Of a DNA stretch of 64,000 nt, positions 1-12,287 are shown piece after piece (position 1 is the stretch's first letter; every line of letters starts with the position of its first letter). The notes beneath the pieces were generated by a model. That model worked only from the letters and a program-made list of their open reading frames with translations. It ran no database searches and had not been told where the DNA came from. The DNA lies in the NCBI GenBank assembly GCA_024345305.1, contig BRON01000003.1, positions 1,116,001 through 1,180,000 of the forward strand, read 5' to 3'. The stretch is from Mrakia gelida (taxonomy: Eukaryota > Basidiomycota > Tremellomycetes > Cystofilobasidiales > Mrakiaceae). A program made the position numbers and the translations under genes.

Positions 1-2469
1 CTTCCCTCCGTCCCTCTATCCTCCCTCCTTGTCCGGCCTTCAGCAGTTCTTCCTCCCGCCTTACACGCCCAACTCAGCCTTCCAGTCCTCCTCCTCAACA
101 GAACCCATCCTCCCTCTCACCTCCCACCCTTCCACACCTTTCCACTCAGCCCACCCTTCCCCTCTTCCCTCGCCTGGAACGACCGATTCCTCGAGGTTCT
201 TCGATTCGTCTTCACCCCGCTCGAGCAGCTCGGTAGACGATGCGGACACACCCTTCGGAGGGAACGACTGGAAGTGGAAGAAGGCTCTTGGGTCGGAAGG
301 AGGAGGAGGAGCGAAGGACGAGAAGATGTTGCTTTCGACGTCGACGGAGAAGTCGTCGAGGCCGGGTTGGGAGAAGTGGTGGAAGAAGCGGAAGTCGAGC
401 AGGTCCGGGAGAGCTGGAGTGAGTGCGAGAGCGTATGGGGCGACGGAGGGAGCGGGGAGGGGTTGGAAGAAGATGATGAAGGCGAGCTGGATGCCTCAGA
501 GGAAGAGATCGATTGTGAGCTCGCGTCTTCTTCTCGTCGTTTTGTGTTCGTTCGCGACGAGCTGACCACCTTCGTTCTTTCGTATTTCAGTGCATGTCGG
601 TGATTCTCTTCGTCTCGTTCGCTTGGAGTCTCACAGCCTTCCTCTACTGGTTCCTCAACCCAGGTTCGTTTCGACTCGTTTCGACTCGTCCCTTCCTTCT
701 CGTACTCCTCACTGACTTCTCCCTCGACCTTCCTCCACCTCTTTCTTTCCCTCAGACAAAAGCCCTCTCCCCTACTGGTCCTACTGCCGATCCCCTCACC
801 CATCCTACCACGTCTTCACCTCCACTCTCTCGCCTCACCTCCAACGAATCCCTCTCCCAGCCATCGACTCCTCCTCCATCACTCGACACCCTCTCCTCCC
901 GAACCCTCTCCTCGCACCCTCAGCACCAGAAGCAGATCTCCTCCCGCCCGTCGGACTCTTCCTCGGGGTGTTCTCGACGGATCAGGCTTGGGAGAGGAGG
1001 CAGACGATCAGGAGCACGTACGCGAGGAGAGGGAAGGGTGGAGGAGCGGATGGGTTGGAGAGCGTGAGGGTTAGGTTCATTTTGGGCCGACCGAGTCCGA
1101 AATGGAGGTCGTTGGTTGAGTTGGAGATGGAGGGTGAGTCTTTCGCGTTTCTTTCGAGGTTTCGAAACAGCGAGCTCGCGTGCTGACTCGCTCTCCTTCC
1201 TTCGTTCACGTTCGTTTTCATCAGCCTACCGCGACATCGTCCTCCTCGACATCCCCGAGAACATGAACTCAGGCAAGACGCACGCGTTCTTCGCTTGGGC
1301 GGCCGAGAACGCGATGGTCCCGTCCGCGACTGGAGAGAAGAGACCCGACTACGTCTCCAAGGCCGACGACGACTCGTTCATCATGCTCGGAGAGATGGAG
1401 AAGAGACTTCGAGTTCTGGGAGGAGTGAAGGTCTACTGGGGATGTGAGTCTCTCTCATCTTTCTCTCTCTCTCGCTCGTTTCTCGCGTCGACTCCGACGC
1501 GTTTCGTCGAGCTCGACCGCTGACTCTCCCTCTTTCTCGTTTCGTCTCTCCTCTACAGACCTCATCAAGAACACCTTCATGGGCGGAGAATGCTACGCTC
1601 TCTCCCTCGACCTCGTCCGCTACGTCTCCTCCTCCCAACCCGTCCGTTCCCTCATCCACGGAAAGGAGGACAAGCTCGTCGCTCGCTGGATGCGTCTCCA
1701 CCCGGAGAAGGAGAAGATCCTCTACGTCTCGGAACGTTGCTGGATCTACGACCACCCCAAAGCCGGAACCGTCTACGCTCACGGATACCTCTACCCTTCC
1801 ACCGTCACTCGAATGCAAGAGGAACATCTCCTCCCTCCCGACGAACCCGAGGAATCTTTCTACGGCTACTACTCCTCGTCCACCAACGGAACGTCAGCCT
1901 TCACCTACTCCTCCGTCAGCCAGTTCGGGAAGACCTATCGACCACCGCTACCCAACCTCACGCCGGCTCAACGTGTCGAGGCCCTCGTCGAGGGTTCGGA
2001 GATGTCCCTCCTCTCGCCCTACTCGTCGAGTCCGAGCAGCTCGCCGCTTCCTCCTGAGGTGGTGATGGCTAGGAGGCCGACGATGGATCAGAGGTATGAG
2101 GGGGAGTGGGGGACGAAGTGGGGAAAAGGGACGGTCGTCGTTCACTACTTGAAGGAGAAGGAGTGGTTCCTCGAGACCGCTCTCGCTTTCCTTGGGAGTG
2201 GGAACGTCGGTGCTGGAGCTGGAGGGGAGATCGAAGGGGCCGGGGGACAGTGGATGAGAGCTGCTGCCGCTGCTATTGAGGCTGGAGGATCTGGATCGTC
2301 GACCCCACCACCTCCTCCCGCCGCCGCCGTCGTCGCCAACGATCACGGAGGAGCGCTCCGAAGGAACGGAGGACTCGACTCGGAGCAGCTTGTCGGAGAC
2401 CATCGGATCAACATCGAGCAGCAGTACCCTCCCGAGATTGAGGTCAGGAGGTTGGGAGACGACGTCTAA
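1..2469 (+). CDS. GT31 family galactosyltransferase-like type II membrane protein (5' partial)
   Basis: Probable Golgi glycosyltransferase of the beta-1,3-galactosyltransferase (GT31) fold. Reading is open to the left edge, so the start lies outside the window. Exons: up to 514, 591-663, 756-1133, 1225-1443 and 1559-2469, giving about 697 residues in view. After a Ser/Pro-rich N-terminus comes one hydrophobic anchor (VILFVSFAWSLTAFLYWFL, bases 600-657), as expected for a type II Golgi enzyme. The catalytic domain starts with the GT31 pattern FLGVFSTDQAWERRQTIRST. The metal-binding DDD motif is KADDDSF near base 1360 and the downstream ED motif is GKEDKLVARWM near 1660. The C-terminal 200 residues are low complexity. 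The donor sugar and acceptor cannot be read from the sequence. Family call is firm; substrate is unknown. Confidence 0.82.
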
Positions 2470-3548
2470 CTTGATCGTCGCCGAGTCGCGTCGCGTTTCT
2501 TTGGTTTCCTCTTTTTCTTCTCTTCGTTTTGTTCCATCTTCTTGCTTCTCTTCTTGCCCTTCCACTTCACTTTACTCTACTACACTACATGCATCATCTT
2601 CCTACCCACCCATCTCGTACCTACTTACCTGCTCATTCAAACCCTTTATCTTCCTCTCTACCTAATCCTTAGACTCGCTCGCAACGTCGCCTAATCTTTC
2701 CCCTCTCCCACAACCCCCTACTTACCTTATCTCCCCCCTAGCCCACCCTCCCTTAACTCCATCCCCCTCCTTATCCCACCAAAACACACCCCGAGCGATG
2801 CGAGCGAGCGACCCCTCGGTGGGGTTGGCGTCGACTCGACTCGACTTTACCTCATCTTACCCACCACGTCCGTTTGGTTTTACATAATCCCGTTCTCTTA
2901 CCCCTTACTTACCTACCACTCGAACACTCGAACCCAACCCTCAAGTACATTACTTCGAACGAACACCTTTAAACGACCGACGACTCGACACGCCTTACGT
3001 CTTCTTGCTTCTGCTTTGCTTTGCTCTTTTCTTGGAGGTTCATTTTGATTACAGTAATCGACAACAAGTAGCTTACGTCTTTTGTAGATATGTGATTCAT
3101 CTAATGATTTGAAGATCGCGAAGAAAGGGAGAGGGAGAGAGGGAAAGGGAGAGGGAGAAGAGGGGAGGGAGGGAGAGAGACGACGCGTCGAGTCAGAACG
3201 AGTCGAGTCACAGGAGAGTGAGAGTTTGAGGCTGCACGAGGCCACTAGTATTTGAAAAGCCTATGTCTGAAGATACATGTGATCTAAACTGTAGGGAGGG
3301 GGAGGTGACGAAATGAAGAAGAGAGACGACGCGTCGGGTTCGGACTTCGTTCTTCCCTCGCGTGATTTTCCAACGTACCTTGCTCTCCTGTCAGCGTTGG
3401 TCTTCTATCACGTGAAGAATCATCGTGCTACTCCACAGGAAGATTTCCAACGAAAAGGAAATAAAAAACAGACGCGACTTGACTGGGAGATCCGGGGGAA
3501 GAGCTGACTCCAAGCGCTCACCATCTCGTCCTCCCCCCGTTTCTCTGG
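2470..3548. other. Intergenic region, GT31 3' end to TPP1-like start
   Basis: No supported gene. The left part is a C/T-rich 3' flank. Bases 3120-3180 form a nearly pure purine tract (GGGAGA units). Two ACGCGT motifs lie near 3183 and 3329, upstream of the next gene. A 64-codon reading frame at 3313-3507 has no family signal and was left out. Confidence 0.6.
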
Positions 3549-6500
3549 ATGGCCTCCTCTCTCGCACCGTGGCTTCACAAGACGCTTCTCAAGTACTCGA
3601 ATACGAATGGGACGGATTTGGAACCCTTCGTCGGTGGTGTGAGGGTTCAGATCCTCAAGGTCAGCTTCGCCTTCCTTCCTTCCCTTCCTTTCCCCGTCCC
3701 TCTTGTTTCTCGTCGCTGACCGGCCTTCTCTCTGACAGTGGCACTCGCTGGAGTCTCCCTTCTGGGCTTCCGTTGGCGACCAAGACTACTCCATCTTCGC
3801 TAGGTTCTCGGACGAGTCAGCAGCAGAGCTCTTGAGGTGAGTTGATGAGCTCGCGTTTCTCCTTCATTCCCCTTCCCTCCCCGTTGTTCCCTTCGCCTTT
3901 GGCTGACTCGTTCTTTGTCCATCCTGCTTCAATCATTCTGTAGCACTTACGACAAGCGTATCACGAGCCTGAAAACCTCGATCGTCAAGATCAAATCCTT
4001 CCGTCCTCTCCTCGTTCGACCGTACGAGGTCTCGGACAAGCTTGAGCTCGCGCTCTTCGTCGACAAGTTCGAGCAGTTGGGGATGGACGACGAGGAGGTT
4101 CACTTCCGAGAAACTAGGACACCTCTCAGTGCCTGTGGAGGACTGCTGGGAGAGTGGATCGTCAAGCTGAGGGAGTGAGTTGAGCTTGATGCTTCGAGGG
4201 GAAGGGAGAAGGAAGGGGAGGTGAGGACCACGAGCTCGAGCTGACTTGTTTCCCAACGCCATCCTTATCCCTCCCCTTTCTCCCACGCCCAGGCTCCATC
4301 CCAACTCGAAGAATGGATCGGACCCTACCCCTAGTCTGTCTCTCAAGCGATCGAGAGCATCAACGGAAGAAGCGGAACCCGCCGTCGAGGACATCCCCTT
4401 CGTTCCTCCTCCCGTCCCTCTCGAATCAGCAGCTCCTTCGGGAGGTCTTCGAATCGACCCGTCGCTACCGGAACTAACAGTGGCGGAGTATCTTGGATCC
4501 TGCTGGTGGAATATCGCGAAGAAGGAGCAGAGAAAGCAGGATGAGCAACGTCAGTCGCCTCCCTCCATCTGCTCTCTTTGATATCGAAATCCACGGACTG
4601 ACTCTTCGCTCGTCTCGCTCTCTCTACGTAGCAGCCGACTTCCTCGCCGATGTCTCGGATACGGACGCGTCCGTCGCTCGAGAACTCGCTCGCGACAAGG
4701 AAGTCACCGCCGTCGCTCCTGCTCTCGAACCGAAACCTCAACGACGCCGTTCACCTTCCTCCTCCTCCGCCTCTTCTTCAGAAGACGAGGAAATCACCGT
4801 CAAACCCAACCGCAAGCTACTCGCCTCCCCTCTCTCCCCAATGCCCACCTCCTCTCCTCCTCGAAATCAAAACCAAGCTCGATCTCCCTCCCACTCGCCC
4901 ACACCACCTTCCTCCTCCCGAACCGCGACCCACTCCTCTCCCCCCTCCCAAGAACGCCCTCTGAGGAAGTCTCGAACCCTCTCAGCCGCCCTCGGAGCAA
5001 GCAGCGGGAAGAACTCTCTTCGTTCGGACGGAAGCATGGTCCTCGTCGAAGCCTCGGACGAAGAAGGCGAGGAAGAGGAGTCGCCGGACAAGCTCGCAGA
5101 CGCGTTTCTCCTCTCCTCGGGAGAACCACTCTTTCCTGCAGGCCGGAGGAGTCGAATGGAGTCTCCCTCGACGAAGCAGCCCCTGTCATCTTCGGGGACG
5201 GGAGCGGAGCACGACGACTTTGAAGGAGATCGAAGCCAAAGTCGAAGTCAAGAGGACCACCCCGTCGCGACATTCACCTCGGAGATCGAAGGAGAGGGAG
5301 CTTCGTCGTCGAAGAGGAGGGAGAAGGAGATCACGTCCTCGAACGCTACATCGTCAACGTCGTCGTCGGGAATCAGGAAACGACAAGATGGACGCGACGG
5401 TCGACCGAACAAGATGATGAGGAGGACTGGTCCCACCGCCGACGAGCTCGAACCTAAGGGAAGCCTCACGTCCCTGGCTGGAGGACCTATCGAGCTGGAG
5501 ATGCAGGGAAGTGCCAGTGGGAGTGGGACGAAGGGAACCGGTTCGAGCGACGAGCGACGACGAGCGTTCGAAGCTGCTGGGGACGAGGCGATGGAAGTGG
5601 AGGAGGAGGAGGAGGTAGAGGAGGTCGGGAGGTCTCCGAGGTCGAGCATCACTGGGGAGGAGATCTTGAGCAGGGTTGGAAGGGATGGGGAAGAGTCAGG
5701 GAGCTTGGAGGAGAGTTTGAGCTGGGAGAGGAAGGGTGGAGGGTCGAAGCCCGTAAGGCAGCTGGAGAAGGATGAGGAGGAGACTCAGGAGGACGAGGTA
5801 GAGCAGCTGGAAGAGGTGGAGATGGAGCAGGCGGAGGAGGAGGAGGAAGTCGGAAGCTTGACTCAGGTGGAGGAGGAGGAATCGTTCGAACACGTCGTCA
5901 AAACGGAACCTCTTTCGTCGCCGATGAAACAAGGACACCCTCAAACTCCTCGCCGCCCCTCTACTTCTTCTCCTCGTCACTCTCCTCCCCCACCCGCTCC
6001 TCGGCCAATCTCGCCAACTCCAGACCGACGCGACCGTCGAGGTCAAGCTCCACCTCCCTCGTCAGGAGCTTTCCAGCAGTCTTCGGCTCAACACCCCGCG
6101 TCTTCGTCACCTCCCCATCAAACTCTCTCTCAAGTGGCACCAACTCCCATCCCAGCGATCCAGTGGCAGAAGCGGGTCCGATCTCCGACGGCGACGCCGA
6201 CAGATCCTCTCCCTCCTCCTCCTGCCCCAAAGTCAACCGCAACGCGTCTCCCAGCAGCCTCTACCACTCAACGATTCCCATCACCTCCCATCAAGTCTCT
6301 TCCTAAGTCCGCCCAGACTCCCATCCAAGGTCCCTCAAAATCGACGGTGAAAGTCGTCGCGTCGACTTCGAACGGAAAGGCACCCGTCGTTCCAGGTCCT
6401 CCCGCTCCTCGTCGATTCAGCCCACCACCACCTCCTCTTCCTTCCCGAGTCGGCCCTTCTCCATCCACCTCCAAACCTACTCCGTTGAATCCTGTGAAAG

Positions 6501-7093
6501 CGGCCAGCCACTCTCCTCCTCTTACCTCCACTACCACGCTCAATCCCTCGACGTTCTCGACGGCCACACCACCTCCTCCTCCTCCTCCCAAACGAAAAGC
6601 AGCAGCCAAGTCGAAGAGCTCCAGCATCTACGATCCATCCAAAGATCCCTTCGTGGCGAAGAAGCCGACAGCGTACCGAAGGATCTCATCGACCTTTACG
6701 AACGAGGGAGCCTCGTCGCGTCGGTCGTCCACTTCCTCGGCCACTCCTCGGTCGCCGTCGGTCGCGGGAAGAGGAGAAGCTCAAGCTCTCCCTCAAGAAG
6801 AAACGGAGTCGCCAGCCCGAGCTGCGGTGGTGGCATCCGATCTTCCTTTCGCGAGGGAGGTGAAGATCGAGTCGCCGTCGTCCAGGAGGATCGTCGCTGG
6901 TGGAGAGGGAGCGAGTTCGAGTCGAGGGAAGGAAGGAGTAGCAGCAGCAGGAAGGAAGGCGTCGGTGGTTAAGAAAGTAGCTACTACCAAGATGGAGAGG
7001 TGGGAGCTTCATCTCTCACCGGAGAAAGAGGTCGGAGGGCTGAGCGAGGAGGAGTGCAGGGAGGTCTCGAGGCTCGTGAGCGGAGGACTGTAA
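3549..7093 (+). CDS. Shelterin TPP1/Tpz1-like (Est3 OB-fold) telomere protein with long disordered tail
   Basis: Putative telomere-capping protein. Exons 3549-3659, 3739-3836, 3944-4174, 4293-4549 and 4632-7093 join in frame to 1052 residues. The N-terminal ~190 residues resemble the TPP1/Est3 OB fold: an opening MASSLAPWLHKTLL helix, strand VRVQILK, then WHSLESPFWASVGDQDYSIF and ARFSDESAAELL, where a short charged loop precedes an I/F-A-R/x-F strand as in OB folds of this family. The remaining ~800 residues are Ser/Pro/Glu-rich with acidic runs (about 5590-5640 and 5810-5880) and Pro runs (6420-6600), and no recognised domain until a short ordered C-terminus (WELHLSPEKEVGGLSEEE). In fission yeast, Tpz1 binds Pot1, Ccq1 and Poz1 through such a tail; which partners bind here is inference. 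The last acceptor is a TAG-CAG tandem (4629-4634). The fold call rests on pattern only. Confidence 0.6.
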
Positions 7094-7306
7094 CTTAGGC
7101 AGGCGATCTCTACTACATAGCTTGACGATTTAAGCATCTAATATCTTCGACTGCTACTGTCTGCGTGTTTTGGGGAAAGGTTTTCGCGCGAGGCACTCGT
7201 TTGAAAGATCCGAGGAAGGGCATCAAACATCTTCAACGACGAGTCGCGACCAAGGAGCACGAGCAAAAACGAGCAGAGCAGCAAAAGGTAACTCAAGTCT
7301 ATCTAT

Positions 7307-10300
7307 CTAAGCAAGAATCGATCCCAGGACTCCCCTCTCCTCCTCGTTCAGCTGTCCGACAAGCGCTCCGAAGCCGTCCATCCTCGCGTACGACGTTTTG
7401 AGAAGTTGGGAGAGGTGGGACTGAAGATGAAGGGATCGAGGGTCAGCGAGGATTCGGTCGTCGAAGAGAGGAGATGACACGGAAGAGGAAGGAGGGCGGG
7501 GTGGGACTGACGTGCATATCGATGTTGGAAACGGGATCGTTCTTGAGATCCTCGTCCTCGTTGTCGAACCCTTCTTCGTCGTCGGCTCCTTCCATCATGT
7601 CTGCCGTGCCCGAAGTGAAACGTGGGTCAGTAAACCGGTCTTCGTATCTTCGGGCTCGAAGAATGAGGTCAAACGCACCAGACAAGAACCCAAACTCATC
7701 CACCGGCTTGGTCTTGGTCAAACTAGGTCCGTCGTCCGCCCAATCCCCATCGTCTCCGTCGTCCTCATCGTCATCGTCGTCGTCCAGATCCCAAGAGGTG
7801 TTGTAGTCGTCGCTGGCCTTGGAGGTTTTGGTCTCGACGAGGATGAGTTTGAGAGCTTTGAGAGGGAAGGGGATGGAGGAGAAGATTATGGGTCCTAGGA
7901 GGGTTCGAAGGCGAGAGAGAGAGAGAGCGAAGGAGTCAGCGAACGAGAGAGAGGAGAGCAGAAGAGGCAGAGAAGGTGAGGACGCTTACGGCTCTTGGTC
8001 ATGGATCGAGTCATGATGACTGAAGAAGAGAGGAAGCAAAGGCAAAGGCGAAACTGATCAGCTCAACGCGTCGATCTCGGTTCTCTCCGCGAGCGAACGA
8101 ACGAAGAATGACTCACCACCAGCAGTAGCAGCATCCTGAATCATCTCCCCTCGCACTCCAACTCCAGCCAAACTGGGTCGTTCACTAGCAAACAGGTCCG
8201 CCAACGCCAACGTGCTGACTCGAATCGCCCACGATCCCTGGAAGGTCTCTGCGTTCTCAGCCCACGACTTGAGGAGGACCTCGAGTGCCGAGATAGGCGA
8301 GGAGTTGGGGACGTCGATGGGAGTGGTTTCGAGGAGGGAGAGGGTGGCGTCGAACTGGGTGTGGATAAGGTAGGCGAGGGGGACGATGAGACTCTGCGAG
8401 ATTGAACGAGGCGGACGAGCGGTCAGCTTCGAGTTGTTATCACTGAGTGAGAAGCGATGAAGGTTGGGCACGAACCTGCTGGAAGGTAGCATAAGTAGCC
8501 GTAGGGATCCTCTGAACCATCGCCTTGATAAGTTCGGGAAGAACGGACGCGACGGCCTGACCAGCGTTTCGAAGGAGGTGGACGACGAGATCTCCGAGGA
8601 AGAGACCTCGAGATTCGGATTGGTTTGGTCGGAGGAGACGAGCGATGACGCCGAAGGTTGAGTCGAGTCCGGAGCGACCTGTCGAGGGGTCGGAACTGAG
8701 CCGAGAAGGGGGCCAGGGGAGGGAAAGAGGGGACAAGGTCAGCAAAAAAGACGACGCGTCGAAGAGACGAGAGGAAGGGAGAACGAACGACTGAAGAAGA
8801 GCATTGCAGTCCTTCCTGATCAGGAGAGTCAAAGCTTGAGATCCATTCTGACGACGCAAAGAAACGAGAGAGAAGGGAAGGTCAGCCAACCGTCTCTTGG
8901 ACGCGAACTGAAGTCAACTCTCGCGAACTCACCTGCACCATCTCCATATCCTCTCCCTCCAACAAGCTCGGGAACAGCACGGTCCCCAACCCAGCCACGT
9001 ATCCCTCCCCACTGGGATCGATAGGTCCCGTCCTCCCTCTCAGCAAACTCGAAACAACCTCGATGGCACCAGCAGCGAGCACGGCAGCAGCGACAGGATC
9101 CTCCGAGGGAGCTGTTGCTGAGGAGATGGCGGAGCAGAGTTTGGGTAGCGAGTGGGACATGAGGGTGGTGTAGGCTCGAGTGGAAGGAGTGGAAGCGAGG
9201 TGCTCGAAGAGTTCTTCGAAGATGGAGGAGATGATCATGTCTGAGTAGCGAACGAAGGTCAGAAAGGGTTTTCCTCGAGAAGAGACGCATGGCGTTGAGA
9301 GGAGAAGAAAGGAGAGGGAGACATACCCTTGACGTTCTTAGCCCAGACATCCAGCAAGACATCCGCGAGCTGGCCCATGAGGACAGGCTCGAGAGCTTCC
9401 TCGTCGACTCCAACAACGGCTCGAAGGGATTCCAGAACGAGAGCGAGGACTTCTTCTCCTGCTTGGGTGATGAGGGGGACGAGGGTTGAGAGGATTCGGT
9501 GAGAGAGAGGCTTGACGGTCGTGGGAGGAAGGTGTCGGCAGAAACTAAAAGCATCAACCGAAACGAAGAGTTCAGCTCAAGCGGCATAAAGACGCGAGAG
9601 AGGAAGGGAGCCGCAACTGACTTCTTGATGGTCTTCACCGCCGAGATCTTCACCGAAACGCTCATCCCAGGAGCCTCGAGAACTTGAACAGCAGCGTCGA
9701 GGTACTGAGCAGCAAGGGCGGGTGCGAGAGCTGTCGCGTACTGGGAGGCGACGACGAAGGATCGACCTTGGAGGAAGGGGAGGTCTGCGAAAGAACGAAG
9801 CGAGTCAGCAATTGCCTCGAGAGACCCAAAAGGGAAGGAAGAGGTAGAACTCACCTTGAGCAGCAAGGAACTTAGGGATAACCTCATCGAACAAGAATCC
9901 GAGATCGAAGCTCTTCTTCCCTCCCTGGGTCTCTTCCTCCTCGAGAATCTCCAGCAGGACCTCCGAGACACCTCCGACGCAAGCGAGGGAAGCTTCGAGT
10001 CCTTTCCACCTGAAGAAACACCATGCACCAGAAGCGAACGATGAGCGAACGGAGGAGACGAGGGAAAGAAAGGAGGAGAGAGACGCGACTCACCAATCAG
10101 GATCCTCGTTCCCCCTCTCGATCTCACTCGCTCCGATCCTCCACTGGACGGCGGTGTGCAGGACTCGAGCAGCAGGTTGAGGGTACTTCTCGAGGAGGGT
10201 CTGAAGACGAGAGATGAATCAGCGAGAACGTCAGCGAGGGTGGAAAGACGCAAAAACCGAGCGAGAGAACGAACGAACCGAAATGAAATCGCAACCAGCC

Positions 10301-12287
10301 ACACGAAGGGAGTAAAGATCCGTCTCGTCGTCCTCCTCGAGCACGAACGCGTTGGGATCGTTCGAAAAGTTCTCCTCCTGTAACGTACGAACCAACGACA
10401 AAAAGGTCAGCTTATCTCATCCTCGAACGAAAGACGCGTCTCGCGAAACACTCACCTCCTCAACAGTCATCATCGTGAACCCAAGCACCGCTCCAACAAC
10501 CTCCCCAAGCGCCATACTCTCCACGTTCCCCTCCTTCCCTTCCGTCCACCCCTTCGCCAATCGTCCAGCTCGAGTGATCTCCGTGAGGAAATCGATGATC
10601 GGGCAAACAACCTGCTCGATGGTGATGTCCTCTCCGTCGGGCTCCGTCGAGGAGGGAGGGGAGACGTCCGAGGTTGAGGAGAGGGAGTAGAGGGTGTGGA
10701 AGGGAAGGAGGGAGGTGAGGTGGTTGACCATGAGGGGGAGGAGGTTGACGAGGAGGGTGGAAGGGAGCGTTCGAGGGAAGGAACGGAAGATGGTGTCGAG
10801 GGTCTGGTTCGAGCGCGAAGAACCAAGGGCGGTGAGCTTCGGGCAATGAGAGAAGAGAAGAGGGTAGGTTTACTGAACTGACCTTGAAGATCTCTTTCTT
10901 GATGAGGAGTCCCTCCCAGCCTTCTTGGCCCCCATCCCTGATCTCAGCGGTGATATCTCCTCGACCGAGCAGGACGACGAACGCGTCGAGCCAAGAGGGA
11001 AGGACTTGTCCGACTATGTCGTTCGCGAGGGTCGGGAGCTGTTCCTTGAGCATGAAGAGGGTGTAGAGACATTGACGGAAGACGGCTATGCTCGAGCTTC
11101 GAGTTGAGGCGGAGTGGGCCTGGTTGAACGAAGGAAACGAAGAAAGGTGAGCTCGAGCTCAACACGAACGCGATCTCCCCCCGCCTTCTCACATCCTTCG
11201 CGCCGAGAAAAACTTCACACAGACTCACCTCGTTCCCCAACACTCCCTGCAGCACAGGTCCAAGTCCTCTAACCACAGCCAGCACCCTCTCATCAGCGCC
11301 GTTGTTCCCTCCAGACCCTCCTCCTCCAGCAACCTCACCCAAATCGAGCTCTCCCTTCCTAACGACCTCCTTGAACACCCTCATCGCTCCATGAACCTGA
11401 TCCTGAGTTCCATGCGCAAGAAGGTTGAGGAGTTGGGGCAGGACTCCTCCTTCTGAGGAAGCTGGAGGGTTGAGTAAGGGGATGGAGAGGGAGAAGGCGA
11501 ACTGGGATCGAAGTTTGCTGGAAGGGAGGGAGAGACCGGAGAAGAGGAGGGGGAGGAGGATGGATTTTTGCTATACACGAGCAAACGAAGTAGCGAAGAG
11601 GAGGGTCAGCAAAGAGAGGACGGCGGGGAGCGACGAGACGAGAGACAGAAGGAAGGGGAGGGAACGTGTGAGCTTCGACGAAGGGAGGGGAGGGACTGAC
11701 CTGGTCGCTGAGGCCGTTGTTTTCGCCCAGAACGTCCCACCACTTGTCCATGAACTTCTTGAGCATCACACCCGAGATTTGGCGAAGAGAAGAGTCGGCT
11801 TCTTCAGCGAGAGCGATGTGAGCGAAGGCAGTTCCAGCGTCTGGACGGGCAGGGTGAGGAGAAGAAGGAAGGTGTCAGCTTTGAGCTTGGAAGAGAGCGG
11901 GTTGAGACGGTGGAGAGCGATGAAGGAGACGATGAAGTGAAGAGTCGAAGATCTGGACGCGTGAAAAACTGCTTGTCAAGTCTACAGAACCAGGACGGTT
12001 CTCTCTCCCATCACCTCGACCTTCCTTCCCTCCTTCTGTAGAGCTTCGTCCCTTTCCATCCTTCGTCCGCTCCAAGCCTCCTGGACCTCCCTGGGCCCTC
12101 TCCAGCGCTTTCAACTTATCTTCACGGCCAGCCCTCCCTCCCAAACACTTCGGTTTCCCCACATTGATAGAAGGACGAGCTCACCAGGGTTGGCAAGCAC
12201 ACTCTCAAGCTCATTCTCCGCTTGACGTCGAGTCGAAGCATCAGGAGAGAGCGTGGAGAGAAGGATGGAGGCGAGTTGGGATTCCAT
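7307..12287 (-). CDS. Importin-9/Kap114-type karyopherin beta
   Basis: Nuclear import receptor of the importin-beta superfamily, whose yeast member carries TBP and histones H2A/H2B. Start is the ATG at 12287: MESQLASILLSTLSP then TRRQAENELESVLANP is the importin-beta N-terminal HEAT pattern. Exon 2 (top at 11840) continues AFAHIALAEEADSSLRQISG and MLKKFMDKWW, as in importin-9. The middle is alpha-helical HEAT-repeat sequence over many exons. Near the C-terminus an Asp-rich stretch (WDLDDDDDDEDDGDDGDW, about 7730-7790) matches the acidic region of Kap114/importin-9. The tail EDLKNDPVSNIDMH is spliced (intron 7421-7511) to SHLSQLLKTSYARMDGFG and LNEEERGVLGSILA, the family's usual end. The stop is TAG at 7309-7307. 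Intron 1 (11841-12184, 344 nt) is unusually long for this window. Many internal junctions were not individually resolved. Confidence 0.88.

Noticed and set aside
117..803. 228-codon minus-strand frame over the GT31 gene start
   Set aside because: Antisense to well-supported spliced exons including the membrane anchor; low complexity.
3313..3507. 64-codon ORF before the TPP1-like gene
   Set aside because: It lies in the promoter and leader area, lacks any family pattern, and overlaps the likely transcription start of the next gene.
7165..7401. 78-codon plus-strand ORF downstream of the TPP1-like gene
   Set aside because: It overlaps the last exon of the importin gene on the other strand and shows no homology-like features.
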